Positions 13,640 through 27,129 of a stretch of 64,000 bases of DNA are shown piece by piece. This stretch comes from Isoetes taiwanensis (taxonomy: Eukaryota; Streptophyta; Lycopodiopsida; Isoetales; Isoetaceae): contig JAJEKV010000034.1 of NCBI GenBank assembly GCA_021234155.1, forward strand, positions 9,003,614 to 9,067,613, in the 5' to 3' direction. The notes beneath the pieces were generated by a model that was given only the letters and a program-made list of their open reading frames with translations, did not search any database and was not told the DNA's origin. Every line of letters begins with the position of its first letter. The stretch's first letter is position 1. The position numbers and the translations under genes are program-made.

Positions 13640-14170
13640 AGCCAGGGCTCCTTTGCTCCGTTACGATGATGAACAATGCAAAACAGGAGGGATAAAATTT
13701 TGTACCCTCCTCAACGGCTTGGATGAGTCTAAATTGTGATAAGACAATTTTAACCGTCCATTTGCTTTTGGTTCTATGCCCGTTGATTTGGCGAGAACGG
13801 TCGCTTTTTGAGCATATATTTTGGTAGTTGCTTATGTTTCAAAAAAAAGGATTCCCTCAAAAGTGGACCTAACGAACTGCTTAATCCGCCTTATTATGAA
13901 TCCATGGTTTATTGTAAAACCTTTGGCCAAACACATTGGGTGCCTCATTCATTAGGGGTATAAAACATTTGTTGAGTTGAAGCTGGATGGTTTATATGGA
14001 GAACCCAATTCCGTGATACCGCCTCTTGACTTAGGGCCGACATATATCCTTGTTTCATTTGTGCATGAGTTCAAATCTCATTTCCTTAATCTCTTACATT
14101 ATAATCCAATGCGTGACTTTTAAAAAGCATGGTAAAGATCAATGCGCATTTTAAAAAAACATAAAGGCGC
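13640..14170. other. DRP1-locus upstream region, no further gene
   Basis: This is the 5' side of the minus-strand dynamin locus and would hold its promoter. I see no clear TATA box or second gene. Confidence 0.35.
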
Positions 14171-14685
14171 TTAGGGGTACCTTCAATCTGGCTGCTAAGT
14201 TAAGCTAAATTATGGTTTTTAACGTAATTTACATTCACACTACTAGTTAAGTTAGCATATAATTAAGAAATTTAGTTAAGAATTAGTTAATCTTTTTAAC
14301 CAAAACCACTAACTAAACTTGTCTTCAAAGACTTTTGTCTTCTAAGAATTAGCAAAATTAACTAAAAGTTAATGAATCGAACTTAGCACTAGAAGTTAAA
14401 TTCACTTCTAGAGGTCACTTTTAATGTAGTTATATGTGCTTAATTTATGCCTTCTGCCAACTTTCGCTAGACATGTTCGAAAGCCAGTAGTTAGCTAGTT
14501 AAGTTTTTTTTACTAATTTTTTAACTAAACGAAAAGCAAAATGGTTTTCCTCGCTAATCCTTAGCTTAATTAATTTTTTTTAACTAGCTTTTGTGTGAAG
14601 AAATCACCCTGCTACTATTAACTTCTAACTTAATGGTGTGTGCTAACTTTAACTAAACTTAACCATGGGTGCAAATAGACCCTTA
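14171..14685. mobile_element. MITE (PIF/Harbinger-Tourist-like), TTA target duplication
   Basis: A 509-bp AT-rich segment (14174-14682) is bracketed by TTA on both sides (14171-14173 and 14683-14685). The ends are imperfect inverted repeats: GGGGTACCTTCAATC on the left, and GGGTCTATTTGCACC read inward from the right. Both are followed by GTTAAG(C/T)(T)TA-type sequence. The interior is full of TTAACTA/TAGTTAA repeats in both orientations, as in fold-back MITEs. No coding sequence. Family assignment rests on the 3-bp TTA duplication and end style only. Confidence 0.5.
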
Positions 14686-14699
14686 GTCAGATAAGCTTG

Positions 14700-17222
14700 G
14701 AGGAAGGAAGGAAGGAAGGAAGGTACTTTTTATCGCCCACTGAGACCCTCAATCTGCCTATGGGACCCACAAAACGCAGTTAGCCGGATTATCGCTCGAT
14801 TAAAAACCCCGCTCAAGGGTTTTCGAGGGAAAACTGGCAAAGAATTGGCCAAACCGCGGCTAATCATATAAAAATGTAAACATCCCAATATATGGCCAGC
14901 CATGCACCACCCCCTCGTAGTGCTCTAGTCACGACACCAAAGTGACTCCGCAGGTCCGCGATTCTCGATGTATGACCCTGTGGCACGCATCGACGGCGCA
15001 GGTTCATCAAGAAATGCAAGGGCACGCCCTACCGCATTTCAAGGGAGCGATCCGCCCTGACTGACCGAACACCGGGCAACTCGAAAGTGTGAGACTCATC
15101 CTCACGGCACCCCGCTTGATAAAGACTCCATGCAGCTCGCCCCGGCGGGGAGCCCCCAATCCACCGCCTGCCTCGAGCGCGTAAGATGGTGGGCACTGCG
15201 GCGCACGGAGGCAATGAGTCTGCCAGGGGCAACCGGGAACGCAGAGTCATGGGCCCTGCTAACACGCGGGGTTGATGTGCTCCCTGTAATGGGCCATTTT
15301 GACCTGCTCTAGAGCAATGGGGTCCCGAGCTTGCCAAGGAAACAAGCATCTAGGTACTCCCCAGGCTGTCACGACGTCACGCGACTCCAACAGACGACTG
15401 GTGGCTCCCCAAGACGCTCCATCTCAAGGTAACTAATCGATCTCTTACCTCTCCAACAAAGCCCAAGCCGCGACTCATGGCCACAAGTAAGCCGCGCTTA
15501 TTTGTGCATCACCCATAAGAATCCACTTTCTCAAAATAGACTTATGTGTCTATCAAGGCTGCCCGCCGAAGTTTAAGGGCAAGAATCCAGCTTCGCAGCA
15601 GACCGGGATAGGGGACCGTTTCACCCTAAGTGCCCGCAAGCAAAAATGCCTTCTCGCACTGCCTCCAAGTCACCCTGTGTCGCCAGAGACGATCGCCCCA
15701 AACCTCACCCCGCATTGCATGACGTGCCCGACTCAAGGCCGAATGTGATGTGACCGATGGCCCCAATCATATAGCTCGCCTCGGGTGACCGTGAGTTCTC
15801 ACATGGCATAAAGCGCTTTCTCAGCCTCATTGCCACCAAGCCGGGATAGACGCCTCCCGCCAGAGCGAGGAGGGGAACTCCACCCCTAGGTACTTTAGGT
15901 GGGCGGACGCCCACGCCGCCCCCGCCATATGTGAGTGCAGAGGCATGGGGTGACGGAAGAGGATATGAGAACCACCCGTCTTGGGCTGCATTGACGCCAG
16001 CATGTCTCTGTAGCCCGACAAAATGTGCTCAGGGCATCCGCAGTGAGACCGCATAGCTTCGGGTGTGGGCCAACAGCCAACGCTGTCCGGTGAGATAGGA
16101 TGAGTCATGATGACTCCGTGCAGTAAAAGTCGAGGCCATCTCCCCATGCTCAAGAGAAGCTGTGGCTCTAACCGACAATGTAGAGGCCAAAAGTGTTGGC
16201 GTAGAGGGGGCAACCGCTCTGACCCTCGAGCACATCGTGGGTGAATGCTTGGTCTGGCCACGCATCCTGCCAAAACAACTCTCATACAACCTGTATATGG
16301 CATTCCTGCACAGGCAGCGGGAGCCCCAGCTGACGCAGCCTTAGCCTACGCCTTTTCCCTGGGGAAGGACCGATCAAAAGCCTTTGGGCGGTCCACAAAG
16401 CGCCGAATACAAGTCCGTACCGGCGATTCCTACTGCCTTCAATCGCCCGCAGTCAGAAAGATATGGTCAATCGCTGGGAGGAAGCGTGGGTCGAAACCCG
16501 CCTGGTAGGAGGGCTCCTCGTGACATCCGGCCGGCCCGCCGGTCAACCGCCGCCGAGAATGCCACCAAATGCTTGGCAAATACCTAACCCACCATGATCG
16601 CCCCAGACTGGCCTGACAGCAGGGGTCGCCCGGGCCCCAGAATGGGAACAACCCTCGCCAGGGTCCATTGCCTGGGGAAACCTCCCCGCAATGCCTGCTG
16701 AACAGGTAGTGAGGATCGCAAGACAAGCCGCCCACTTGAGTAACTCCTACCGCATACCATCGCAGGTCACCGCCTCCCATTAGCTAGCCGCTGCGTGCCC
16801 CTCCTCAACATCCTCGGCCCACGCAGAACCAATGGGGCCATCCTGCGGGGTATGGGCGCACGCTGCCTCGGGCGGGTCATAGAGCCGCTGCAGTACCGCT
16901 CCCATCAGCCTCGTGCGTGATGTCCTCAGAGGCCGGCCGGGCCTTCTCGAAGCACTCTCGCTAAAAGGTTCGAGGATGAGTGTCCAGCAGCCGAACATCT
17001 CCCCGACAAAGCAGGTGCAAGGCACCGCGCCTTTGTGTCCTTCGATAGCGCCAGACGGTGGTGGCCTCCGCAAGCTGGTACCGGATCCGCACGTGACGGA
17101 GCCGCCGCTGTATTCTTTGCGCATACCGCGATCAAACCATCGGGTTACGCGAATGTTGCCGACCCGAAGCATGACGCTGGGTCTCAGCACTCCGGCCCTG
17201 GCCGCATGCAGCTACATAGCAA
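14700..17222 (-). mobile_element. GC-rich LINE copy, 5'-truncated, with structured 3' tail
   Basis: The GC content jumps sharply relative to both flanks. On the minus strand the order is: degraded reverse-transcriptase and post-RT sequence (KYLGVEFPSS near 15890; an EDESHTFELPGV block near 15090 corresponding to the end of LINE ORF2), then the 3' UTR hairpin (CCCTCGAAAACCCTTGAGCG..., about 14830-14800), then GTCCCATAGGC...GTGGGCGATAAAAAG (about 14770-14725), then a CCTT microsatellite tail (14701-14722). Frames are broken throughout. The 5' end lies near 17222, where base composition returns to normal. It matches the LINE at 43.5-45.0 kb in the KYLGVEFPS and EDESHT blocks. Confidence 0.75.
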
Positions 17223-17229
17223 CTTGTTA

Positions 17230-17640
17230 GGTAATGTGTCATGCCAATGACATATATAATATTCATGACAAACTACATTCTAGTCACAAAGAATAAACCT
17301 TAAAGAACTTAAGAGTGATATGATGACTGAGGTTTTTCTATGATAATGATATGTTGTTTCTACTTAAGACCCAACGGATAAAGAATGTCCAAATGTATAT
17401 AAAACCACTTAGCCAAATGGGAGAATAGAATAGAATAGACAAAGTAATTGGACTACCCTAAATCTTTTATGTCTAGAGAACCACAATATGACACTGCAAA
17501 TACATACTTGTAAAGTAGGGTGGGTAGGATTTGAATAATGTCACGTGGCTACTAACGTCAGTGCCAATGAAGTTGATCCTTCTAAAAATCATTAATTTCA
17601 ATTTGTTTCCTATTGTTCATCCTAAATTTAGGCATGCAAC
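17230..17640. other. no recognisable gene
   Basis: AT-rich sequence between the GC-rich LINE and the Ty3/gypsy relic. It contains a short AGAAT run near 17425-17440 but no LINE tail motif next to it. Confidence 0.35.
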
Positions 17641-20600
17641 CATTCACGCCTACAATGTGGGTTGAATCCTCCCCACACTTAACTCCATGTTAAGAAATAA
17701 AGTTCTCAAGGTCAGAGCTATGGCTGGGCCCACTTTACTGACCGGGCCGCCCATCATAAAGTTTTCCCTCATAATCAACCTCGGACTTTCTCTGTACACA
17801 AAGGGCTTGCTCGCTATAGATTCTGATGGAAGGGAAAAAAGGGTTCCTAGGGAATCACATATTGAAGGTGCAGTAAACAATGCAAACTGAGTGTGTACAC
17901 TCACCTAACATCAACATTAAGACGAGACATTTGAAGGATCGACCTGATGGCTCCAACTTTGCATTGGGTCGAGCAATCAGCCACCTAGCATGAGATTCTT
18001 CAATTCTAGAGGAGGCTTTGAAAATCAAGGTGACCAATACCAATGTGCAAACTTATGATGTGCCTCTTAAGGAGATCTCACACCGTGAAAGCTCTGGACT
18101 TTAAAGAGTGGGACTCAAGCTCAAACCTACTAGCAAGTACTGAAGGTACCAGCGTCTTACAAGGGCAAAAGAGCTTCAACATTATTCTAAGCTTTAACAA
18201 GGATCAAAGATGGGGGTCAGGTTATGAATAGTGGCAAATACAATCTAATAGTAGACACATTAAGTACTCTAAAGCCCGCTTAATGATGAGCAAGAATGTC
18301 TAGTCAGCACCAAAGGGCTTAGCATCTTACAATTAAAGGTATGAAGCTTCTTCCGCCATGCTAGAAAGTGCATTAAAGTACACCAGGTTGCATATATCCC
18401 ACAAGTTGTTGACCCCAACTACAAGTGAAAGAAGGAAGACTTTAGTCTCAACCAGCTACCTAGGCATCAAGCAACTAATCAAAGAGTTCCATGACCTCTT
18501 TCTCATGAAATCCGCGGAACTTTCTATCTATAGAGACACATAGAATATGAGATTACACTTGCAATTTCAGATGCAGTTTCCATAAGCAAAGCTTCATATA
18601 GGATGAGCATCCCGGAGCAAGCCGAAAGCCAGCACCGCTGAGTTGTTAGAACTCGGATTTGTTCTACTATCATCACCCCTCAACCCATTCTCTTCTGGGT
18701 GGATGGACTGAATTTAAGAATGTGTATAAAGATCGCTTCTGCTTAACTAGGTGATCAAAGAATAAGCATTGCCATGGGCAAATGACTTAATGGATCACAA
18801 TTGTAAGGAGACAAATACTTCTCCAAAATCAACATAAGGTCGTTATAAATTCAAATAAAAGAAGAAGATGTTTATAAAACAATTCTAGAAATGCATAATC
18901 ATTATGGAGTTTAGCTATGCCTTTTCTCAGATATAATGTGCTGGCAACATTCATGTGCCTATAACCAGATGTTCAAAGAGTTTTGGATGAACTCAACTGA
19001 TCTTCCCTGATGACATTCTAGTGTATATAAGTTCGAGGGGACCATATTGGTCATTTTCAAGGATCTTATAGAAATTTAGATGGCAAATGGCCTAAGCCAA
19101 GTTCTACAAATATTTAGCAACAAGTAGAGTAGAATATTTGGGGCATATGGTGACATCTGAGGGGAATTCTACCAATCTAGCTAAGATTGAAGCTATGACC
19201 CATCGCTATTCCGCAGAATGTCCATGAGGTAAGAAGCTTCTCAAATTTTTAGCTCTGATATCATAGAAAGTTCATAAAGACTTGAAGTGGACACCTACTT
19301 TCTGACCTCACAAAGCACGGAAGGTGAAGGATTGTATTGAGCATCAAAGAAAGTCCACCGCTTTGAGAAGCTCAAAGAAACTTTACCATAGTGTTAGTGC
19401 TTTCACCGCTTGATCCGTGTATATGATAAGGCACTCATGTTTATCTTAGTTACAACGATTCAAAGCCATTCTCAGATTGTAATTTTCATGATGTCGCACA
19501 TACCTTCCGCCAGTATTCACCCATATCTTCCTCACAAGACTTATGTATGCATCACTTGCCCTCCAATACTCTTTTTAAACTATTTGGTGCCTTATGCTTT
19601 CCTTTATAGGTTATAATTTATTTATCAAAAGTGTAAGAATAAAAGGTAACAAAACAAGCCAACAAAACACGTATCAACAAAAGCAAATCTAAACACTTCC
19701 TGAACCTATCGATCCACCTTCTTGGGCCATTTAACAAGCAAAATACACCCAAGGCCAAAATCGGCCCCTTCTCGCCCAACCACCAAGCTTCGTGGGATTT
19801 GGATCCGCTTTGAGTGCTGGGTCACCTTCCACGTTACGTAATGATCATGCCTAATTCGACGGTACTAAATTAGTTTGATTCCTTCAATGGGCCTCTTAGC
19901 AAGCCAAATCAATATGTTCCCGTCATTCCCAGTGATTTCCATATCCAACTAACGATTCTACAAGTCAGTGAGAATGGCCCATAATATCTCAACAACTTTA
20001 AATACATTCAATTTGCTCTATCAAAGCATCAACAATTCTCATCATAGATAATACACACCAAATAACACTATGAGATCCATGATCAACAGCTACAAGTAAA
20101 ATGCATATATATGGAGACATTACTTGCTAGGGACAAATACTTTAATTAGATATCGATCATCAAAGCCTTCAAGATGTCTTCATGCAACCACTCCTCTACT
20201 TAAGCAAGAAAGGCACTAGATAGAATTTCATACGAGGGAAAAGGATTTTGAAATAACCTACAAGTCAAACAAGCAAATGTGGTTGCTGATGCACTATCTT
20301 GCCACCCCTTTATAATGAGAATGCATTGTAAAGCTTCTATCTCAACTTTGACAAAATGAGTTCTAGACAAGAAGATTGAAGAAGTGCTAACTATAAGTAA
20401 AGAATTTTATAATGTATGGGCCGCTTCTTTGTAAAGAGGCACATATTGATATGAAAAGGGAAACTTATAAGAAGTAAAAAGGAAGGAAAATTTTGTATTT
20501 TAAAGACAAGCCTTATGCGGTTAGAAGTATATGGAATAAGAAAATCCACTTCCGTGGCACGCATGATAGTTTTACTTTAAAATAAGTAGTAGTTACTTTG

Positions 20601-21745
20601 GCTTAGCATGAAGAAGGACATTGGCAACTATAGCTCCGAGTTAGTTGTGCCGCAGCTGCATCTAAGGCGTAAAAACTTGAATCCTGTGCCCTAGAACCTT
20701 TGGAAGTCCTCGACGCTAAATGGAAGGTCATCACTCATGGACTTCATAATGTGACTTCAAGAACATCAAGAGGCCATGATGCCTTTACTAAGTGGCAGCG
20801 ATAAGCTATTTAAGATAGCACATTTCGCCATATAGAATAAATGTATATGGCCGTGAGATAATGCTTACATGTTGTCCATGAAAGAAATCTTTAGGACCAC
20901 ATAGTATGCCTGTGAGCATCGTTGTTTGGTCACTTAATTCCAAATTTATCATTGCTTTCCGGAATAATTTCTTCAGATTATAGAAACGAACTTTGAATGA
21001 GCATATCCTATCATCCTCTAATTTAATGGGCATCAAGCACCACAGATGCCTGTAAAAACATGTTACATAATTAGTTTGGGTAAGCAATCTAGATAGGGTA
21101 ATTATATCTCATTCCAGCGGAGTTTGCATATAATAGTACCAAACAAGAGTCAATCGATTTATGTCCCCATTTATGATAAATTACACTCTATCAATGCTCT
21201 CACACCGCATTAATTTGGTACAATCTCGCGGTCAAAAGTAGTAGAAGTCTTCTAGAAACTTCTTTAAGGATATGGTAAGAATTCAGAAGAAGTTATGGAT
21301 GACCTCAGAGCGTTCAGCGTACTAGAGCTTCCACAAAAGAGTCTTGTTGATACATAGATTGACAAGATTCAAGTATGAGATAATGCTTGGCTTAAGATTA
21401 AAATGAAGGTAAAGTTAAGTATTGGTAGGTGTAAGAAACTTGTTCCACAAAGATGTAGGTCCTTTAAGATCATCGAGAGGATAGGAAAACTAATATTGTC
21501 GATTGATCTCACTCTACCACCTTAAGATACACGTATTCCATGTAAGTCCACATGTAATTCTTTTAAAGAAGCACACGCAACTTGGATGAAATATTAGAAT
21601 CTCCAACTTTGTTAGAGATGACTGAAGAGCAGATTGAAATCATTCTGGAAGTGCTTTGGTTAAGTCATTCAAGGAGACAAGAAGATTAATTCCCACAATT
21701 CTGATTAAGTGGACACCCTTGCCAGGAGGGATGTTACATGGGTGT
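17640..21745 (+). pseudogene. decayed Ty3/gypsy (chromodomain-type) pol
   Basis: Pieces of gypsy pol appear in order on the plus strand in changing frames. YRMSIPEQAE near 18600 is the start of RT. FSKINIRS with IKEEDVYKT follows near 18820-18880. FPDDILVY near 19005 is the catalytic xxDD box. VEYLGHMV lies near 19130 and NVHEVRSFS near 19212. The NVVADALSCHP end of RNase H is near 20275. Integrase blocks SRTSRGHDA near 20757 and PAEFAYNST near 21113 follow. The C-terminal part gives FKIIERIGKL near 21460, LDEILESPTLLEMTEEQIEI near 21582 and VDTLARRDVTW near 21715, typical of chromovirus tails. Stops and frameshifts are numerous, so it is dead. LTRs were not identified. An extra segment near 19.6-20.1 kb between RT and RNase H may be a later insertion. 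The 5' boundary is uncertain. Confidence 0.8.
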
Positions 21746-24480
21746 TGGGGTTAGGTCTAAAGAAGGAATACCTTGAGTTTATGGAGCAATGGAAAGGTCG
21801 GCTCGTCACCGACATGGTCGATAAGAGCCCCAGTGAGTGCATGATCGCAAGGACTTCTTCCAACAAGGATGGAAAAAGGATATAATTTTGTATGAGTATG
21901 TTAATAAGCCTTCACATTATAGATACAAGTACTATATCAGAAGCTTATGCTTATCTATATAACAACTTCTTCCAATTTAATGCTTATGTTATGGCCGATG
22001 AGGTTTAGTGGATCCCCATCCCTTGGATATGGGAATATTATACATCCTCTGGGAGCATCACAGCCTTACACCTAAGCGTTAGATGGGGTCAAACGCTTCT
22101 ATCTTCTAAGGGGGGTTGACAACCATTGTTAAGTCCAATGCTAGGTTGACTCCAGAATAAAAGTATGCTTAAATTAGATTGTAATATCTTAATAGAAAGC
22201 AAACGGGGTAAGGATGCTTTATTAGAATTGATCAGCCTACGCCACAAGATTCATGACCTGAAAAAGTCCTGCACACAATAAACACACACGGATCTGTGTT
22301 ATGTCTACGCCTACTAAACTGATTGATAGTGTATTCCATAAAGCCGAGATACCAATGCACCACCTGCAAGTACAATGAAGAAACATGTTGGGGGATTTGA
22401 ACTGCCTACGCAATGCATTGCTCCAAGCAGCATGCGCGCCCTTAAAGGGCAGGAGCTATTCCCATGCATATGCATATGAAAGCACACATTGATTGTCCCC
22501 TTATTTTTTTAGTTTTCCAAGCCTTTCTTCCACAAGCAAGCAATGCTAATCACAAAATCACACAATTATGGTTTTCTTCAATCAGAGAGCACTCTTTTAT
22601 TTGTCTTCCAATCCAAATACAGATTTCACATTTATTTTTTATTTTTATGATTTTCCATCATGCAGCACAAACATCAAGCAAGAATAAAGCAAAACATAAC
22701 TCAAATAAAGAGACCAATACCTAGTTATTGTTCATAGCAAAGATTGTGGCATCTCGCTATATTATCAACCCACCACAATTCCCTCAAAGAAGATCCCGCC
22801 AAATTCAAGTGCTCGCTTATGTTGGTGTTCACAAGAAGGTCGCCCTCGACCCCCCCCACTCTATATGGGAGATAGCCTCCTCCAATGTTGCAAACAAGTG
22901 ACTCAACTGCATCATGGACAATCTTACCAAGGTTGCCACAAACTCCGCAAGCATGTTAATGTTAACAATGCTTGACACCACTTCCAATGCAACCGGGACA
23001 TGCTCCCCATTTGGAGAGGATACCAAAGGAGAAGGCATTGCATTGTGATAACATCATGCAGGTCTGTGCGGAGGGGAAGCTGGGACCTCTTCATCACGTA
23101 CAATGTCAATCACACCATCCCCAACTGGCGGCCTCACCCTCGTGACTCCCGCAGGCCTGCTGCTAGCATCAACCCCATTCCCATTCTCCATCCCAACACT
23201 CTCATGGACACGCTCCATCTATATTCCAGGCATAGAACTGCAAGAAAAACAAATAACATCAAAATGAAAGCAAGCATGTGTACAATATCTACATGCAACC
23301 CCTACAGCTTCAACTCATCCAATAGCCATTGTATAATCCGTGGTATAAAGATGAATGAAACCAGTCCCCAGCATGTCCATTAAGAATTCCCCTGGATGAA
23401 ATTTTTATCCATATCCTCAGGCATTCCAACCTCATCCCAATATCATTGTCAAGCTTTGCCAATCCATTGAATGGGTTCCATCCCGGCTGATATGCCATAA
23501 AGAACGCATCTTACGTCATTGGGCATTCAGTGTCAGGTGCCAGGCAGTCTTAACTCTTTGTTTAGATATAAAGGCAGTGTTAGAAGGGAGTATCCAACTA
23601 GTTGGCAAGACAAATTTATTGGTTCTAAGCATCCTCTATTCTGAGGCGATATGCACCTGTGCAAATTGAAGCGATGAATTTGTGCTTCTTCATGGGCGGG
23701 ATGTGTACGCAGGTAGTGTTGTGGATCCCATTCAAGCATGGGACTGACTTGGCGCTGGTAGTATGCAATCTGGCATTTGCATCTCAAAGCTTACCGAGGA
23801 AGCAAATATCAAGTTACTGCCTCAAGTTATGGCGATCTTCTTCTGTTTGTATCTGTATGCACCCGTGCTCCTGCATATAATATCAAGAGAACCATTGGGC
23901 TCTTTTTTTCTTTCTAGCAGGCTTTTGAAGCACCAAGAAGGTTTATGTACCTGCTCCAAGCCATTCTAGATGACAAAGGATACCACCTGGCCCCAGACTG
24001 CATAGTAGAATGGGTCCCATCAAGATCTTGAACAAGTGCGCTTAATGAGTCATACAGTTCTACTTTATGACTATTGTTTTGTATTGCATATAGTAAGGGG
24101 GAATCGGTATATCAAGTGCAACAGAGGGAATTTAGATATGTAACTTCATCACTCCATTGATCATATAACTTTTTATCTCTATCACTCCATTGACCATTTG
24201 GATAGGCACTATTGTGGATGCCATCTCGCAAGTTACTATGACAACCAAGTTAGATGTTCTTAATATTTGGACTATAAATTCAAGGTTTTTTAATTTTTTT
24301 ATTTTTCTGTGATTAAATGAATTCCAAGATGGCCACATACTTGAGAACATTAGTCTGTGTGCACGTGATATATGGCTCTTAATTTGACTACAAGTTACCC
24401 ACATGTTGGTAGGGTCATGCAGTTGGACGGGTTTTCTTTTCTTTTCTTTCTTTCTTCAATTCATCATTTCAATGAATATA
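21745..24480. other. no recognisable gene; may include the gypsy 3' LTR
   Basis: The first few hundred bases after the gypsy pol end could be its 3' LTR, but no matching partner was found upstream. The remaining sequence to 24480 has only short unsupported open frames. Confidence 0.3.
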
Positions 24481-24487
24481 AATATTC

Positions 24488-25465
24488 CTCTGCCATTATA
24501 GATGCCTGAAGGTTCATGTTTTTTATAGGATATATACTCTTAGGTGATATTAATGTGTAAATTAGGTCTTTTCTTAATCGACACTTTTAAGTGGTAATCT
24601 CTATGTAATATGGTAAAATCACAAGGAAGAGAGCAATAATAACAAGAATTGCGAATATGGAAGTCATATATCGAAAATAAATGTATTTATAACGGAATTG
24701 TCAACGTTAGAACAATGTGCAACGACAAGGTAATTGACGACATGAATTGACAAAATACAAGTTGTTTATTGGCAACATGAATTGACCAAATACAAGTCAT
24801 TAGAACCCGGCTTGATGAGATTATAAGAAGGTGTAATGAGAAGGTTTATGGTGACATGAATTGACAAATCTATGCATAAGTACAATAAAGATTATAAACC
24901 AGTATCAAGTGACAATTCAGTGGGAAAAGGATGACGAATAGGGTGTAATATCTTTGTAAACAACTATAATATATTAAGTAGGGATACGAGGAGCTAATAA
25001 GAAATGGGAATGAGGCTATTCAGTGCCATGTCATTGTGGTTGCCATGAACATGGGAATGACAATGAAGTTTAATATTGAGATCATTGGAATATCTTAAGA
25101 AATGGGTATTTTATTTCCTGCAAAATATATTTGGTTAAAAAAGATATGAGACTTAGTGTACGAAAACAATCATTGGGCTTCATTCTATCTTGGCTTCCTA
25201 CCAAGATGTAGCACGTAGTGTGTCTTTTTTGTCTAGAAGTCGAGCAAGAACGAAGCAGATGCACTCCTTTGATTTCCTTCCATTCCGTCCGTTTACCATG
25301 CATTCTAGAAATTTTACCCTGCATTCAGCTCTAGAATGAAGCCCAATTGATCTTTTTCATTGAGTAAAAGCCCTTTGGGTTTGACTTTGAGGGTTAACCA
25401 GCCTCCACCTTCCCCGGATCTATAGGGTTTCCTATCAAGACTAAAGGGGCTTTTCTTTAATATCC
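24488..25465 (+). repeat. duplicated segment, copy A of the DUF506 upstream region
   Basis: Starts with ATAGATGCCTGAAGGTTCATG and runs parallel to copy B (25466 onward) and copy C (46550 onward) through shared landmarks such as GGAAGAGAGCAATAATAAC and ATGAAGTTTAA(T)NTTGAGATCATTGGAATA. It ends with its own copy of the roughly 300-bp MITE (25161-25460) and lacks the promoter-proximal 350 bp found in copies B and C. Confidence 0.8.
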
Positions 25466-26830
25466 TATGCCTTTATAGATGCCTCAAGGCTCATGTTTTT
25501 TATAAGATGTATATTCATAAATGATATTAACGCGTAAATTAGGTCGTTTCTTAATCGACATTTTATATGCCTATGGTAACATCACAAGGAAGAGAGCAAT
25601 AATAACAAATGGAAGATAAATATCCAAAATAAATGTTTTTATAATGCAATTGTCAACATTGATATGTGTGCTTAAGAGTTGTAAATAGGACCTTGTTTGA
25701 TGGGATTAGAATGAGGTGCAACCACATGGTAATTGACAACATGAATTGACCAAATACAAGTTGTTTATTGGTGACATGAATTGACCAAATTCTGTTGATA
25801 GAACCTGGCCTGATGAGATTATAGTGAGATGTAATGTAATAATAAGGTTTTATGGTGTCATGAATTGCAAAACTACCCATAGTACAACAAAGATTATAAA
25901 CAAGTACTAAGCAACAATTCAATGGGAAAAGGGTGATGAATATGGTGTAATATCTTGTAAACAACTATATCCATATGTTAAGCACAGAGGTACAAAGACC
26001 TATAAGAAATGGAAACGATGCTATTCAGTGCCATGCTGAAACGTCATTGTGGTTGACATGAACATGGGAATAACAATGAAGTTTAATGTTGAGATCATTG
26101 GAATATCTTAAGAAATGGATATTTTATTTTGTGAAAAATATATTTGGTTAAAAGTAGATATGAGACTTATAGTGTATAAAAAAAACCATTGGGCTTCATA
26201 TTGTCTTGGCTTCCAATCAAGCTATGACACATGGCATGTCTTCTTTGTCTGGATGTCGACCAAGAACAGAGCATATGTACTTTGTCAATTTATCTTCCAT
26301 TCCGTCCCCTTACTATGCATTCTAGAAATTCTTACCCCAAAGATTCAAATTTCCATAATGAAGTTTAATGGATCTTTTTCCGTTGAGTAAAAGCCCCTCC
26401 GACTTGATTTAGAAAGCCTTCCCACTCCGCCAATCAACAGGGTTTCTCCTCCAGAATCAAACCCAGGGGGCTTTTCTTATACTGAAGAAATGGCACCTAA
26501 TATATGCACTAATATGAAAATTGTGGAAGCATATTCTAGAATTGTACCTTCAACATATTTCTCAAATGTTTCAGAATTAGTATGCACTTGCATGCCCACA
26601 TTATTTTGCACATAAAAGCTCCAATCCTTGCCTACTATAGCTAAGTTTCCAGTAATCCATCCTTCTGCTTCCTGGCTACAGAGATTTTTGCCGTATTTAA
26701 AATATATATTAATATCGACCTCTCACCTTTCCCTTCCTTTTCGTCATTTCTAGGTTTTCTGGGTTTCATTTATGCCTTTTAATTCTTAGTTTGATCAACC
26801 CGGGAAGAATCATATTGAGTCATAGAGTTT
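25466..26830 (+). repeat. duplicated segment, copy B of the DUF506 upstream region
   Basis: Tandem to copy A and homologous to 46550-47470, the region upstream of and including the DUF506 start. It contains the MITE at 26177-26479, then the promoter-proximal block (CTGAAGAAATGGCACCTAAT onward), and stops just past the position of the DUF506 start codon (TTTGATCAAC then CGGGAAGAATC where copy C has TATGGGAAGAATC). No gene follows, so this is a promoter copy without its coding region. Confidence 0.8.
26177..26479. mobile_element. MITE with TA target duplication, empty site known
   Basis: Inserted between GTGTA and CTGAAG in copy B. Copy C at 47136-47146 has GTGTACTGAAG with nothing inserted, a clean related empty site. 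The ends are inverted repeats (TAAAAAAAACCATTGGGC; the other end reads inward as TAAGAAAAGCCCCCTGGG). The TA duplication suggests a Tc1/mariner-Stowaway type. Copy A carries the same element at about 25161-25460. Confidence 0.75.
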
Positions 26831-27129
26831 TAAAAAAAAAAAACTCGTGAGTTTTTATTTTTATTTTCTGGAAGGACACAAGCTTTTAGTATTCAGGAAA
26901 TGTTATACACAAAGCACAATGGCGACTAAAAATCATGTGGAGAGAATATCAACTTGAGAAAATCCACCCCACTTAAATGCAACATCTAAACAATGTGAAG
27001 ATGAAGTAAATGCTCATGAGAAAGTGTGAATGTGAACTTAGCGCTCCCAAATACGGCTCTTCACTATATTAGCAATTGATGAGTACCTGAATGCTTTGGC
27101 AATTCATCCTTGCGCCTCAATAAGAACCT

